Source: Thermoflavifilum sp. (GTDB lineage: Bacteria; Bacteroidota; Bacteroidia; Chitinophagales; Chitinophagaceae). From it: a stretch of 7,344 nt of DNA. Positions 1 to 6,863 of the stretch are shown piece after piece. The stretch lies in contig JADGHY010000105.1 of assembly GCA_019683625.1 (NCBI GenBank), forward strand, positions 1-7,344. Direction: 5' to 3'. A program made the translations under genes and the position numbers. Numbering within the stretch: the first letter of the stretch is position 1; every line of letters starts with the position of its first letter. A model generated the notes under the pieces. The model was given only the letters and a program-made list of their open reading frames with translations. It ran no database searches and was not told the origin of the DNA.

Positions 1-41
1 CCTGTGTGAACGCTGAAATTCCATTTCACCACCTTCCATCC

Positions 42-1997
42 TTAGCCTTGCGCTGCTTTCCACACGTTATTGCTACGATCTACATCAGGCAATATATGAT
101 CAGGATCTATTTCAATTTGCTGAATAGGCACATGGGTGGGCAATTTCACCCCATATATCGCACCGCGTTGCCAGATCTCCACGGGTAGCCGGTATCTTAG
201 CGTATCGCCATTTTGCAAACTTAGCTTCAACATCACCGGCATCACCATTTGTTGCTTATTTTCCAGGGTAAGCAATACACCTTTAGTGCGATCCTGATCC
301 ACATAAGTTACCCGGCTTATAGCCTGATCCAGTTGCCAGTTGTGTTGAAACCACCCCCGCCAGAACCAGCTGAGATCTTCGCCCGAAACATTTTCCATAG
401 TCCGGAAAAAATCGTTGGGTGAAGGATGTTTGAAGGCCCAGCGATGGATATACGCACGAAAAGCCGAGTCGAAACGGGCATGCCCCAAGATCAATTCGCG
501 CAAGAGCACCAGTCCATAAGCAGTTTTGAAATATTCCAGGGGATGAAGGTAGCGGGGAGGGATAAGATCGGCATGGGTCATAATTGGCGGCACATCGGCT
601 CCTTTGATGTAGGGTATCAACTCTTCAGCCGGATTTCCTCCGTGAGGAGCATATTCGCCGTCGCGCTTGGGTGCATATTCCCCGTGATGAAAGATCTCAG
701 AAGCATAGACATCGATAAAAGTATTAAACCCTTCATCCATCCAGGCATTGCGGCGTTCGTCGCTGCCCACGATCATCGGGAACCAATTATGGCCAATTTC
801 ATGGGCAAGCAATGCCCAGAGATTTTTCCCTTTCTCTTGCCAATCGTCAAACGTGATACCGGGAAATTCCATTCCGCCCACTGGCCCTGCCACATTGATC
901 GCTACAGGGTAGGGATAAGGAAACCATTGCTGGGAAAAGATTTCCACTGCGCCTTTGAGATATTCCGTGGCACGCCCCCAGGCACTATCTCCCGCACTTT
1001 CTTCAGGATATACACTCATTGCCAGCGCCTGTTTATTCCCGGGGAGGTTTATGCGGGCCGCATCCCACATAAAGGCCGATGACAGAGCCCAGGCCACATC
1101 CCGGGTATTTCCCATCCGAAAATGCCAGCTTACCCTGCCGTGCTGTGCTCGGGTGAGCCTTTCTCCGGGCCGATAGACCATTACCGTGGTATTGCTCTGA
1201 TGCGCCTGCCGTAAACGGTTCAGCACTGCCTCATCCAGTATCTCTTCGGCATTTACACAGGAGCCCGAACCCACCACCAGCATATTTGCCGGCACCGTGA
1301 CCGTATAATCAATATTGCCATAATCCATATAAAATTCCCCTTCGCCCAGAAAAGGCAACGTATTCCATCCATGCAGGTCATCATACACACACATGCGGGG
1401 ATACCAATAGGAGAACTCAAATATGCGTCCCCGACGGGTATCTAAATAGCCTGAACGATCGCCCCCGCTGTGGGGCAGAAGATGATATGCATACGCAATC
1501 TGCAGATGCAAATCCTGATGTGGTAGCAAGGGCTTTGGCAGCCATACCTGCATGCGCGTGCCCCAAACCATGTAATGCAAAGGCAACACTGTTGCGCCAA
1601 CAGTTTCTACCCGGTATATGTTAAATCCAACACTCGTATCCAGCGGTAATGCATGACCTCTTTCCCATTGCTGGAGCATATTTCCCCGATCATAATTCTG
1701 ATCGAGCTCCAGCCAAAGAAAATAAAGGGTATCCGGACTGTTATTGACATAATGAATCTGTACCTCACCGGCAAGCCTGCGGGTAGCCGTATCAAAACTT
1801 GCCACCACCCGATAATCAGCCCGGTTTTGCCAATAGTGTGGCCCGGGTGCCCCATCAGCCGAGCGATAACTGTTGCCCTGCTGGACATAAAATCCCGGTG
1901 CAAAAGCCTGATAAGGATCATATTGTTGGCCAGCGGCTGAGGCGAAAAGGCCTATCGAAAGGGAAATAACCAAAATAGCACATTGGAAACTCCGCAT
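42..1997 (-). CDS. Secreted M1-family zinc metallopeptidase (aminopeptidase N-like)
   Basis: Probable exported zinc aminopeptidase of the gluzincin M1 family, expected to trim N-terminal residues from peptides in the periplasm or outside the cell. The 651-residue product starts with a basic residue and a hydrophobic stretch (about residues 5-22) ending in an AxA-like site with no lipobox Cys, so a Sec signal peptide is likely. An N-terminal beta domain (about 55-300) precedes the catalytic domain. GGMEFP at 374-379 takes the place of the exopeptidase GxMEN motif. HEIGH at 399-403, with E422 18 residues after the second His, gives zinc ligands H399, H403 and E422 and catalytic E400. Y489 in a YxK context is the likely transition-state Tyr. 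A short GEYAP duplication lies at 439-450. I chose the ATG at 1995-1997 rather than an in-frame ATG 57 bases upstream because it puts the signal peptide at the N-terminus. Divergent from holB. The exact substrate is unknown. Confidence 0.93.
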   Translation of the reverse strand: MRSFQCAILVISLSIGLFASAAGQQYDPYQAFAPGFYVQQGNSYRSADGAPGPHYWQNRADYRVVASFDTATRRLAGEVQIHYVNNSPDTLYFLWLELDQNYDRGNMLQQWERGHALPLDTSVGFNIYRVETVGATVLPLHYMVWGTRMQVWLPKPLLPHQDLHLQIAYAYHLLPHSGGDRSGYLDTRRGRIFEFSYWYPRMCVYDDLHGWNTLPFLGEGEFYMDYGNIDYTVTVPANMLVVGSGSCVNAEEILDEAVLNRLRQAHQSNTTVMVYRPGERLTRAQHGRVSWHFRMGNTRDVAWALSSAFMWDAARINLPGNKQALAMSVYPEESAGDSAWGRATEYLKGAVEIFSQQWFPYPYPVAINVAGPVGGMEFPGITFDDWQEKGKNLWALLAHEIGHNWFPMIVGSDERRNAWMDEGFNTFIDVYASEIFHHGEYAPKRDGEYAPHGGNPAEELIPYIKGADVPPIMTHADLIPPRYLHPLEYFKTAYGLVLLRELILGHARFDSAFRAYIHRWAFKHPSPNDFFRTMENVSGEDLSWFWRGWFQHNWQLDQAISRVTYVDQDRTKGVLLTLENKQQMVMPVMLKLSLQNGDTLRYRLPVEIWQRGAIYGVKLPTHVPIQQIEIDPDHILPDVDRSNNVWKAAQG

Positions 1998-2016
1998 GAT
2001 TAATGCTTTTATACAC

Positions 2017-2024
2017 CTAAAGTA
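2017..2024 (-). promoter_or_regulatory. Weak candidate -7 box for the M1 peptidase gene
   Basis: Read on the minus strand this is TACTTTAG, one mismatch from the Bacteroidota -7 consensus TAnnTTTG, about 20 bases upstream of the chosen start. No TTG -33 element sits at the usual spacing, so the call is tentative. It does fit the downstream start better than the upstream ATG at 2052-2054, which would lie upstream of this box. Confidence 0.25.
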
Positions 2025-2042
2025 GCAAAAACCCCATTTGCA

Positions 2043-2070
2043 TCCGTTTTCCAAAGCGGATTTTCTTTTT
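2043..2070 (+). other. Stem-loop followed by T-tract (terminator-like) in the divergent intergenic region
   Basis: Bases 2043-2049 pair with 2054-2060 (seven pairs, one of them a T-G wobble) around a four-base loop. The run TTTTCTTTTT at 2061-2070 follows directly. This is the shape of an intrinsic terminator on the plus strand, but no plus-strand gene lies upstream of it. It could stop antisense transcription entering from the peptidase gene, or act as a leader attenuator if holB is also transcribed from further upstream. The evidence is structure alone. Confidence 0.35.
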
Positions 2071-2090
2071 CAGTTTTATGCGTGCACCTG

Positions 2091-2098
2091 TATTTTTG
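2091..2098 (+). promoter_or_regulatory. Candidate -7 promoter box for holB
   Basis: TATTTTTG is an exact match to the Bacteroidota primary sigma -7 consensus TAnnTTTG, 23 bases before the holB ATG. A clear TTG or TTTG -33 element is not visible; the corresponding region is a T-rich run at 2061-2070. Transcription would start near 2103-2106, giving a very short leader. Confidence 0.5.
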
Positions 2099-2104
2099 TG
2101 TGTC

Positions 2105-2110
2105 AGGAGG
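2105..2110 (+). promoter_or_regulatory. Shine-Dalgarno AGGAGG deciding the holB start
   Basis: A perfect AGGAGG lies 11 bases before the ATG at 2122. Strong Shine-Dalgarno sequences are uncommon in Bacteroidota, and the spacing is slightly long. Its position supports initiation at 2122 over the longer in-frame start at 2038, whose extra 28 residues overlap the hairpin and promoter and do not look like delta-prime sequence. Confidence 0.5.
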
Positions 2111-2121
2111 CAGCAATAGGG

Positions 2122-3258
2122 ATGTTATTTTCGGCACTTATCAATCAACAACAGGCTAGGGAACGTTTGCTGCAAATGGTAGCCCATCAGCGGGTGCCAC
2201 ATGCTCTCTTGTTTCGAGAACCCGAAGGCAGCGGAGGACTGCTGCTGGCTATTGCCTTTGCTACCTATGTGTTGTGTGAACAGCCTACGGCAAACGAGGC
2301 TTGCGGGCAATGCAGCAGCTGCCAAAAAATGGATCGGCTGATGCACCCGGATGTGCATTTCTCTTTTCCCGTGGTATCGCGAAAATCGGGCAGTGAGCCC
2401 ACGAGCGACGATTATCTCCAGGAATGGCGGGAATTTCTCCGGGAATTCCCTTATGGTGACCTGCAAGACTGGCTACAGTTGATCCAGGCCGAAAACCGCC
2501 AGGGCAACATCACCGCTGCTGAATGCCGGGAAATTGTGCGTAAGCTGAGTTTAAAGTCATTTGAAGGAAAATACAAAATCCTCATCCTGTGGCTTCCCGA
2601 ATTCCTGGGTCAACAAGGAAATCGCCTGCTGAAGCTGATAGAAGAACCACCCGAAGATACCTTGATGCTTTTCGTTAGCCAACAGCCTCAGCGCATCTTA
2701 GGCACCATTACCTCCCGCCTTCAAACCATTCAGCTAAGTCCTTTGCCGCCGGAGGAAATAGCCCAGGCCCTCATAGCACGGGCAAAAGCCCATCCGCAAA
2801 TTGCTGCACAAATCAGCTTAGCTGCTGAAGGAAACTACCGACAGGCTCTGCGGCTTCTGCACGACGCCCATGCCAATTGGCTTGATTTGCTGCGCAACTG
2901 GCTCAACGCCATCGCCAAACAACAAATCCCCGCCTTGGTCCAGTGGATGGAAGAAATCGGCAGCAGCAAAACCGGCAGGGAGCAACAAAAATTTTTTCTG
3001 CAATACTTCCTAAACCTGATCGAGAAAACCCTCCAGGCACATTATCTTCCCCCCGCCAATCTTCATCTGCCCCCGGCCGAACAAGATTTCGTAAACCGGC
3101 TCAAACAACAACTCTCATTCTCTCAACTCGTATCCCTGAGTGAAAAACTGAATGCCGCCATCTATCACATAGAGCGCAATGCTTATGCAAAACTGGTATT
3201 TCATGCTCTCACCCTTCAGCTGCAAGACCTGCTTATCCGCACCCCGACTTCTGCCTGA
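2122..3258 (+). CDS. holB: DNA polymerase III delta-prime subunit
   Basis: Clamp-loader subunit that, together with delta and the DnaX subunits, opens the beta sliding clamp and places it on primed DNA. The 378-residue product has an AAA+ module (about 1-205) and a helical C-terminal collar region. The P-loop is degenerate (PEGSGG at 34-39, no GKT), as expected for a non-hydrolysing delta-prime. The zinc module has C52, C61, C64 and C67. A Walker B-like strand (KILILWLPE, 152-160) is followed by RLLKLIEEPPEDT (168-180), a hallmark of the DnaX/delta-prime fold. The SRC motif appears as SRL (198-200), with R199 as the likely arginine finger. The start at 2122 follows AGGAGG and a TAnnTTTG box. 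ricT follows on the same strand after 109 bases, the same order as in Bacillus subtilis. Shared transcription with ricT is possible, although ricT has its own candidate promoter. Confidence 0.93.
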   Translation: MLFSALINQQQARERLLQMVAHQRVPHALLFREPEGSGGLLLAIAFATYVLCEQPTANEACGQCSSCQKMDRLMHPDVHFSFPVVSRKSGSEPTSDDYLQEWREFLREFPYGDLQDWLQLIQAENRQGNITAAECREIVRKLSLKSFEGKYKILILWLPEFLGQQGNRLLKLIEEPPEDTLMLFVSQQPQRILGTITSRLQTIQLSPLPPEEIAQALIARAKAHPQIAAQISLAAEGNYRQALRLLHDAHANWLDLLRNWLNAIAKQQIPALVQWMEEIGSSKTGREQQKFFLQYFLNLIEKTLQAHYLPPANLHLPPAEQDFVNRLKQQLSFSQLVSLSEKLNAAIYHIERNAYAKLVFHALTLQLQDLLIRTPTSA

Positions 3259-3281
3259 AACCCCGATTTCGGGAATAACTT

Positions 3282-3289
3282 TATCTTTG
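3282..3289 (+). promoter_or_regulatory. Candidate -7 promoter box for ricT
   Basis: TATCTTTG matches TAnnTTTG exactly and would start transcription at about 3294-3297, immediately before the stem-loop at 3296-3338. No convincing -33 TTG is visible. A second, weaker box (CATCTTTG, one mismatch) lies at 3341-3348, closer to the ATG. Confidence 0.5.
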
Positions 3290-3295
3290 TTGCCT

Positions 3296-3338
3296 GCATG
3301 CTGATGCTGAGCTTGCAACAACCCTTCAGCATCCATGC
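3296..3338 (+). repeat. 13-bp bulged inverted repeat (stem-loop) between holB and ricT
   Basis: GCATG (3296-3300) pairs with CATGC (3334-3338), and GATGCTGA (3303-3310) pairs exactly with TCAGCATC (3326-3333). A two-base bulge (3301-3302) lies on the left arm only, and the loop is 15 bases. The structure sits where the ricT mRNA would begin if the box at 3282-3289 is used, so it could form a 5-prime end hairpin in the leader. Alternatively it is a holB terminator, but it is followed by TTCATCTTTG rather than a clean T-run. The pairing is seen directly; the role is inferred. Confidence 0.55.
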
Positions 3339-3367
3339 TTCATCTTTGACAGTAAAAAACCAAACAG

Positions 3368-4486
3368 ATGGGATGTGGACAATGTGGGTCCGGCGGATGT
3401 GGAGGATGCAGCAGAATGGACGTATTTAACTGGCTGGCCGAAATACCGTTATCACCGTACGATAAGCCTTTTGACATTGTTGAAGTGAGTTTTAACAACG
3501 GTAGCCGAAAAGATTTTTATCGCAATACGACCCGGCATAGTTTTGAAAAAGGCGACATGGTCACCGTAGAGGGCATGAATGGGTTTGATGTGGGCATGGT
3601 AAGCCTCACAGGCGAGCTGGTGAAGCTGCAAATGAAAAAACGACGCGTTGCCGACACTCCGGACCTTAAAAAAATACTCAGGCGCGCAACGGCCGAGGAC
3701 CTCGCTAAAATGGAGGCTTCCAAAAAACGGGAAAAAGATTTGCTCATCCGCAGCCGGGCTATCGCCCGAAGCATGGGCTTGGAAATGAAATTGACAGAGG
3801 TGGAAATCCAGGCCGATGGGAAAAAGGCCACCTTCTTTTATACGGCCGACGACCGGGTTGATTTCCGGGAACTGATCAAGGTCTACGCCAGCGAATTCCG
3901 CCTGAAAGTGGAAATGCGCCAGATCGGTGCCCGCCAAGAATCGGCAAAGGTAGGAGGCATCGGCACCTGCGGACGTGAGCTCTGCTGTGCTACCTGGCTG
4001 TCTGACTTCAAATCGGTGAGTACCACCGCGGCCCGATACCAGAACCTCTCCATCAACCAGGCTAAACTCTCCGGCCAGTGCGGCCGCCTGAAATGCTGCC
4101 TGAACTATGAACTGGATACATATCTGGACGCCTTAAAGGATTTTCCCGAAGAAGCAGATGTTTTGCAAACCGTTTCAGGCCCTGCCATCCTGCAAAAACG
4201 AGATATCTTCAAAAACCTGATGTGGTATGCCTACGAACAAAATCCTACCAAACCTTATGCCCTGACCATCGATCGGGTAAAAGAAATCCTGACCCTCAAC
4301 AAACAAGGCATTGCCGTGGAAGAATTAAAGCCCTTGGAAGAGCTCCCCACGAAAAATAAGCCAGAAGAACCTGAATTTGTGGATGTGGTAGGCCAAATCA
4401 GCCTGAAGTCCTTGGAAAAGGCCAGCAAACGGCGCAAACAACGCCAGAAAAAAAATCAGCATCAGAAGAAAAAGAACAATTCCTGA
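3368..4486 (+). CDS. ricT: PSP1-domain protein RicT (YaaT-type, Fe-S complex subunit)
   Basis: Homologue of RicT/YaaT, which in Bacillus subtilis forms an Fe-S containing complex with RicA and RicF that affects RNase Y-dependent mRNA maturation and phosphorelay signalling. Its role in Bacteroidota is not well established. The 372-residue protein begins with a Cys/Gly-rich segment carrying C3, C6, C11 and C14. A PSP1-like region follows, including DVGMVSLTGELVKLQM (74-89). The conserved core has DDRVDFREL (161-169), CGRELCC (C201, C206, C207) and CGRLKCC (C238, C243, C244); these cysteines are the probable cluster ligands. The last 20 or so residues are a Lys/Arg/Gln-rich tail. The ATG at 3368 is chosen because it includes the N-terminal Cys cluster, which I recall as common in Bacteroidota homologues. 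It lies downstream of holB and converges with rpiA, with a 21-base gap. Confidence 0.9.
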   Translation: MGCGQCGSGGCGGCSRMDVFNWLAEIPLSPYDKPFDIVEVSFNNGSRKDFYRNTTRHSFEKGDMVTVEGMNGFDVGMVSLTGELVKLQMKKRRVADTPDLKKILRRATAEDLAKMEASKKREKDLLIRSRAIARSMGLEMKLTEVEIQADGKKATFFYTADDRVDFRELIKVYASEFRLKVEMRQIGARQESAKVGGIGTCGRELCCATWLSDFKSVSTTAARYQNLSINQAKLSGQCGRLKCCLNYELDTYLDALKDFPEEADVLQTVSGPAILQKRDIFKNLMWYAYEQNPTKPYALTIDRVKEILTLNKQGIAVEELKPLEELPTKNKPEEPEFVDVVGQISLKSLEKASKRRKQRQKKNQHQKKKNNS

Positions 4487-4507
4487 CCGGCCCGGCCAAC
4501 ACTTGTT

Positions 4508-5191
4508 TTAGGACTCCCTTTTGATAAGCTGAATATGCCCATCGGCATGGGCAATGATGGCTTCTGTGGCCATGTTCAGAAATAAACCGGTTTCTACCAC
4601 TCCTGGAATCTCATGCAGCTGAAGATTTAAAGCATGCGCATCCTGAATTTGCCCGAAATAACAATCGAGAATATAATGCCCATGATCCGTCACGAAAGGT
4701 TGCGTGCCGCCGCGCAACTCCACCTTAGGACAAGACATCTCCAGAATGCGTCGCCTCACGTGCTTCCAGCCTGCAGGAATAACCTCAACCGGCAAAGGAA
4801 ATGCACCTAACTGGGCAACCTGTTTTCTTTCATCGGCCACAATCACCAGCCTGCGCGATACGGCAGCCACCATCTTTTCCTGCAGCAAAGCTCCTCCTCC
4901 GCCCTTAATGAGCTGAAGCCTGGGATCCACCTCATCGGCTCCGTCTACGGTGAGTGCAATCTCGTCCACATCATTCAATTCAAGTATCGGTATGCCAAAA
5001 GATGCTGCTAATATTGCACTCTCTTTTGAAGTAGCTACGGCCTGAATCTGCAACCCTTGTTTCATCTTTTCTCCCAATGCCTGAATAAACCAATATGCCG
5101 TAGATCCCGTTCCAATACCAATCAGCGTATGGGGTTCCACATAGCGAGCAGCAAATTCACCCGCTAATTTTTTCATGGCTAATGCATCCAT
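4508..5191 (-). CDS. rpiA: Ribose-5-phosphate isomerase A
   Basis: Cytosolic enzyme interconverting ribose 5-phosphate and ribulose 5-phosphate in the non-oxidative pentose phosphate pathway. The 227-residue length is normal for RpiA. Visible motifs are the phosphate-binding GIGTGSTA (25-32), TSKES (54-58), DGADEVD (83-89) and KGGGGALLQEK (96-106). D83, D86, K96 and E105 correspond, with a constant offset of two, to E. coli D81, D84, K94 and E103. This also supports the first ATG (5189-5191) over Met6. The gene starts 10 bases after the mlaF stop, so it is almost certainly the last cistron of the mlaE-mlaF-rpiA transcript. No convincing terminator is seen in the 21 bases between it and the convergent ricT. 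The ISPxxG-type family core is replaced by the Bacteroidota-like IPGVVETGLF (195-204), which is intact. Confidence 0.96.
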   Translation of the reverse strand: MDALAMKKLAGEFAARYVEPHTLIGIGTGSTAYWFIQALGEKMKQGLQIQAVATSKESAILAASFGIPILELNDVDEIALTVDGADEVDPRLQLIKGGGGALLQEKMVAAVSRRLVIVADERKQVAQLGAFPLPVEVIPAGWKHVRRRILEMSCPKVELRGGTQPFVTDHGHYILDCYFGQIQDAHALNLQLHEIPGVVETGLFLNMATEAIIAHADGHIQLIKRES

Positions 5192-5201
5192 CGTAAGCCT
5201 A

Positions 5202-5996
5202 TTAAAAATTATGGTTGCTTGACCGTTGATTCAGCAATTCCTGCTGGCGCATTTCCTTGGCATCCTGCAAAAACTGGGAAGCAAAAATAAACTGATTCAG
5301 CTTTTCATCCCGACTGAAAATAATATCCTTATTGGTGCCTTCCCATTGCTTCCTGCCTTCATACAGGTACACAATATGGTCACCTATTTCCATTACCGAA
5401 TTCATATCATGCGTGTTGATAACCGTGGTGATATGATATTCCACGGTAATTTCATGAATAAGTTTATCGATGAGCATCGAAGTCTGCGGATCAAGCCCGG
5501 AATTAGGTTCATCGCAAAACAAATATTTGGGATTTAAAACAATAGCCCTTGCTATACCCACCCGTTTTTTCATGCCACCGCTGATTTCAGCCGGATATTT
5601 CTTGTGTGCATCTTGCAGATTTACCCTGGCCAGGCAAGCATCAACCCGTTTTTTGCGCTCCCGATAACTCAGGTTGGAAAACATTTCCAGCGGAAACATC
5701 ACATTCTGTTCCACTGTCATGCTGTCGAACAGCGCTGCTCCCTGAAACAACATACCAATTTCCTTCCGGATATGTTTGCGCTCTGCATTGCTCATGGAAG
5801 AAAAAGGCACACCATCGTAACTGATTTCACCGGCATCTACCTCCAGCAATCCCACCATGCATTTCATGAGCACGGTTTTTCCACTACCGCTGGCACCAAT
5901 GATCAAGTTGGCCTTACCCGTTTCCATGACCGCGGAAATCCCTTTCAGGATTTCCCGATCGCCAAACCGTTTGCACACATTTTTGAGCTCAATCAT
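5202..5996 (-). CDS. mlaF: MlaF-type ABC transporter ATP-binding protein
   Basis: ATPase of an Mla/MCE-type phospholipid transporter, acting on the cytoplasmic face of the inner membrane with the MlaE permease encoded just upstream. The 264-residue product has a complete nucleotide-binding domain: Walker A GASGSGKT (34-41), Q-loop Q85, signature ISGGMKKR (138-145), Walker B YLFCDEP (158-164) with catalytic E163, D-loop SGLD (166-169) and switch H196. The SGGM form of the signature is characteristic of the MlaF/Ttg2A branch and separates it from general ABC importers. The C-terminal 30 or so residues are a polar Gln/Asn-rich tail. The start lies 25 bases after the mlaE stop, and rpiA starts 10 bases after this stop. 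No MCE (MlaD) gene is adjacent, so the direction of transport and the partner proteins cannot be read from this window. Confidence 0.92.
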   Translation of the reverse strand: MIELKNVCKRFGDREILKGISAVMETGKANLIIGASGSGKTVLMKCMVGLLEVDAGEISYDGVPFSSMSNAERKHIRKEIGMLFQGAALFDSMTVEQNVMFPLEMFSNLSYRERKKRVDACLARVNLQDAHKKYPAEISGGMKKRVGIARAIVLNPKYLFCDEPNSGLDPQTSMLIDKLIHEITVEYHITTVINTHDMNSVMEIGDHIVYLYEGRKQWEGTNKDIIFSRDEKLNQFIFASQFLQDAKEMRQQELLNQRSSNHNF

Positions 5997-6021
5997 CTGA
6001 GTCAGGCTTTGAAAAAGAAGA

Positions 6022-6765
6022 TTAACTGCTTTTCAACAGCAAGGCTGCCAACCCGTAATCGGCCAACAAAATCAAAATACAACTAATTACCACAGCTTTG
6101 GTACTGGCCTGGCCTATTTCCAGAGCTCCTCCCTGAACATGATAACCAAAATAAGCCGGTATGGAAGAAATGATGAAAGCAAAGGTATATGATTTAGCCA
6201 GGGCAAAGACAATGTTGAACGGCTTAAAATCGAGCACGAGTCCCTGCATATATTGCTGGGCCGAGAGAATGCCCGATACCACACCTGCCACCTTCCCGCT
6301 CCAGATGCCCACAAATCCGGAAATCACCACCAACATGGGTACCACCAGCAAGGCCGCCAGGATCTTCGGAAAAATCAGATAACTTTTGGTGTTAATGCCC
6401 ATGATTTCCAATGCATCAATCTGTTCGGATACCCGCATATTGCCCAGTTCCGACGCAATCTTGGAGCCCACCACACCGGCTAAGACGATGCTGGTGATGG
6501 TGGGACAAAATTCCAGAATCATGGTGTCGCGCACCACCTGGCCGATGGTGGACTTAGGAATAATGGGGCTCACCAGCTGATAAGCCGTCTGAATAGTAGA
6601 TACCCCGCCAATAAACACTGAGATAATCAACACAATGCTCAGCGAACCGATGCCGATGTCCACACATTGCCGCATAAACTCCTTCCAATACATGCGCCAG
6701 TTTTCCGGCCGAGTGAACATCCCTTTTAACATCAATATATACCTGCCAATATGCGTGAGCAGCAT
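6022..6765 (-). CDS. mlaE: MlaE-family ABC transporter permease
   Basis: Inner-membrane permease of an Mla/MCE-type lipid transporter, pairing with the ATPase encoded downstream. The 247-residue length is close to the family norm. An N-terminal amphipathic segment (about 5-35) precedes about five hydrophobic segments (roughly 40-65, 85-103, 130-165, 185-207 and 222-245). Family hallmarks are IQTAYQLVSP (58-67), RDTMILEFCPTITSIVLAG (79-97), ELGNMRVSEQIDALEIMGI (106-124) and GGALEIGQAST (212-222). The EQIDAL segment (114-119) lies in the cytoplasmic coupling region that contacts the ATPase. First gene of the mlaE-mlaF-rpiA operon; a weak promoter box lies about 20 bases upstream. The ATG at 6763-6765 gives the expected N-terminus. 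Cargo is presumably phospholipid by family, which was not tested here. Confidence 0.93.
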   Translation of the reverse strand: MLLTHIGRYILMLKGMFTRPENWRMYWKEFMRQCVDIGIGSLSIVLIISVFIGGVSTIQTAYQLVSPIIPKSTIGQVVRDTMILEFCPTITSIVLAGVVGSKIASELGNMRVSEQIDALEIMGINTKSYLIFPKILAALLVVPMLVVISGFVGIWSGKVAGVVSGILSAQQYMQGLVLDFKPFNIVFALAKSYTFAFIISSIPAYFGYHVQGGALEIGQASTKAVVISCILILLADYGLAALLLKSS

Positions 6766-6785
6766 GTGTCGCAGATTAGAAAACG

Positions 6786-6793
6786 TAAAGATA
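6786..6793 (-). promoter_or_regulatory. Candidate -7 box for the mlaE-mlaF-rpiA operon
   Basis: On the minus strand this reads TATCTTTA, one mismatch from TAnnTTTG, 20 bases upstream of the mlaE ATG. No -33 TTG is evident. The 98-base gap between the end of the endonuclease remnant and mlaE leaves room for a separate promoter, and nothing else in the gap stands out. Confidence 0.35.
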
Positions 6794-6863
6794 AGGAAAT
6801 GAGCGGATACCTTAGTTTGTCCGGAATGGGCTGGCTGTGCATCATATCATGAAAATATCCTCC

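Noticed and set aside
14..28. Perfect 6-bp inverted repeat TGAAAT/ATTTCA with a 3-base loop downstream of the M1 stop
   Set aside because: It is A/T-rich and has no T-run after it on the minus strand, so it is too weak to call a terminator.
426..1082. 218-codon open frame on the plus strand opposite the M1 peptidase gene
   Set aside because: It is fully antisense to a gene with a complete zinc site and has no recognisable domain; it is a frame shadow.
2038..2121. 28-codon N-terminal extension of holB
   Set aside because: The extension overlaps the hairpin, the -7 box and the AGGAGG site, and its residues do not resemble delta-prime. The start at 2122 gives the normal N-terminus.
3262..3273. 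CCCG-ATTT-CGGG mini-hairpin just after the holB stop
   Set aside because: It has only four firm base pairs and no T-run; the larger stem-loop at 3296-3338 is the better structure.
3452..3937. 161-codon open frame on the minus strand opposite ricT
   Set aside because: It is antisense to conserved RicT sequence, rich in His/Phe as expected from complementing Lys/Glu codons, and has no family resemblance.
4487..4507. Possible bidirectional terminator between convergent ricT and rpiA
   Set aside because: The GC-rich CCGGCCCGGCC has no workable loop and there is no flanking T-tract, so no hairpin terminator could be supported.
5604..6086. 160-codon open frame on the plus strand opposite mlaF and the end of mlaE
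   Set aside because: It spans two real genes on the other strand and has no domain features.
6766..6852. Short minus-strand frames starting at ATGs in the gap before mlaE, one preceded by GGAGG
   Set aside because: The frame after GGAGG ends after two codons. The next one runs out of frame into mlaE and has no coding character.
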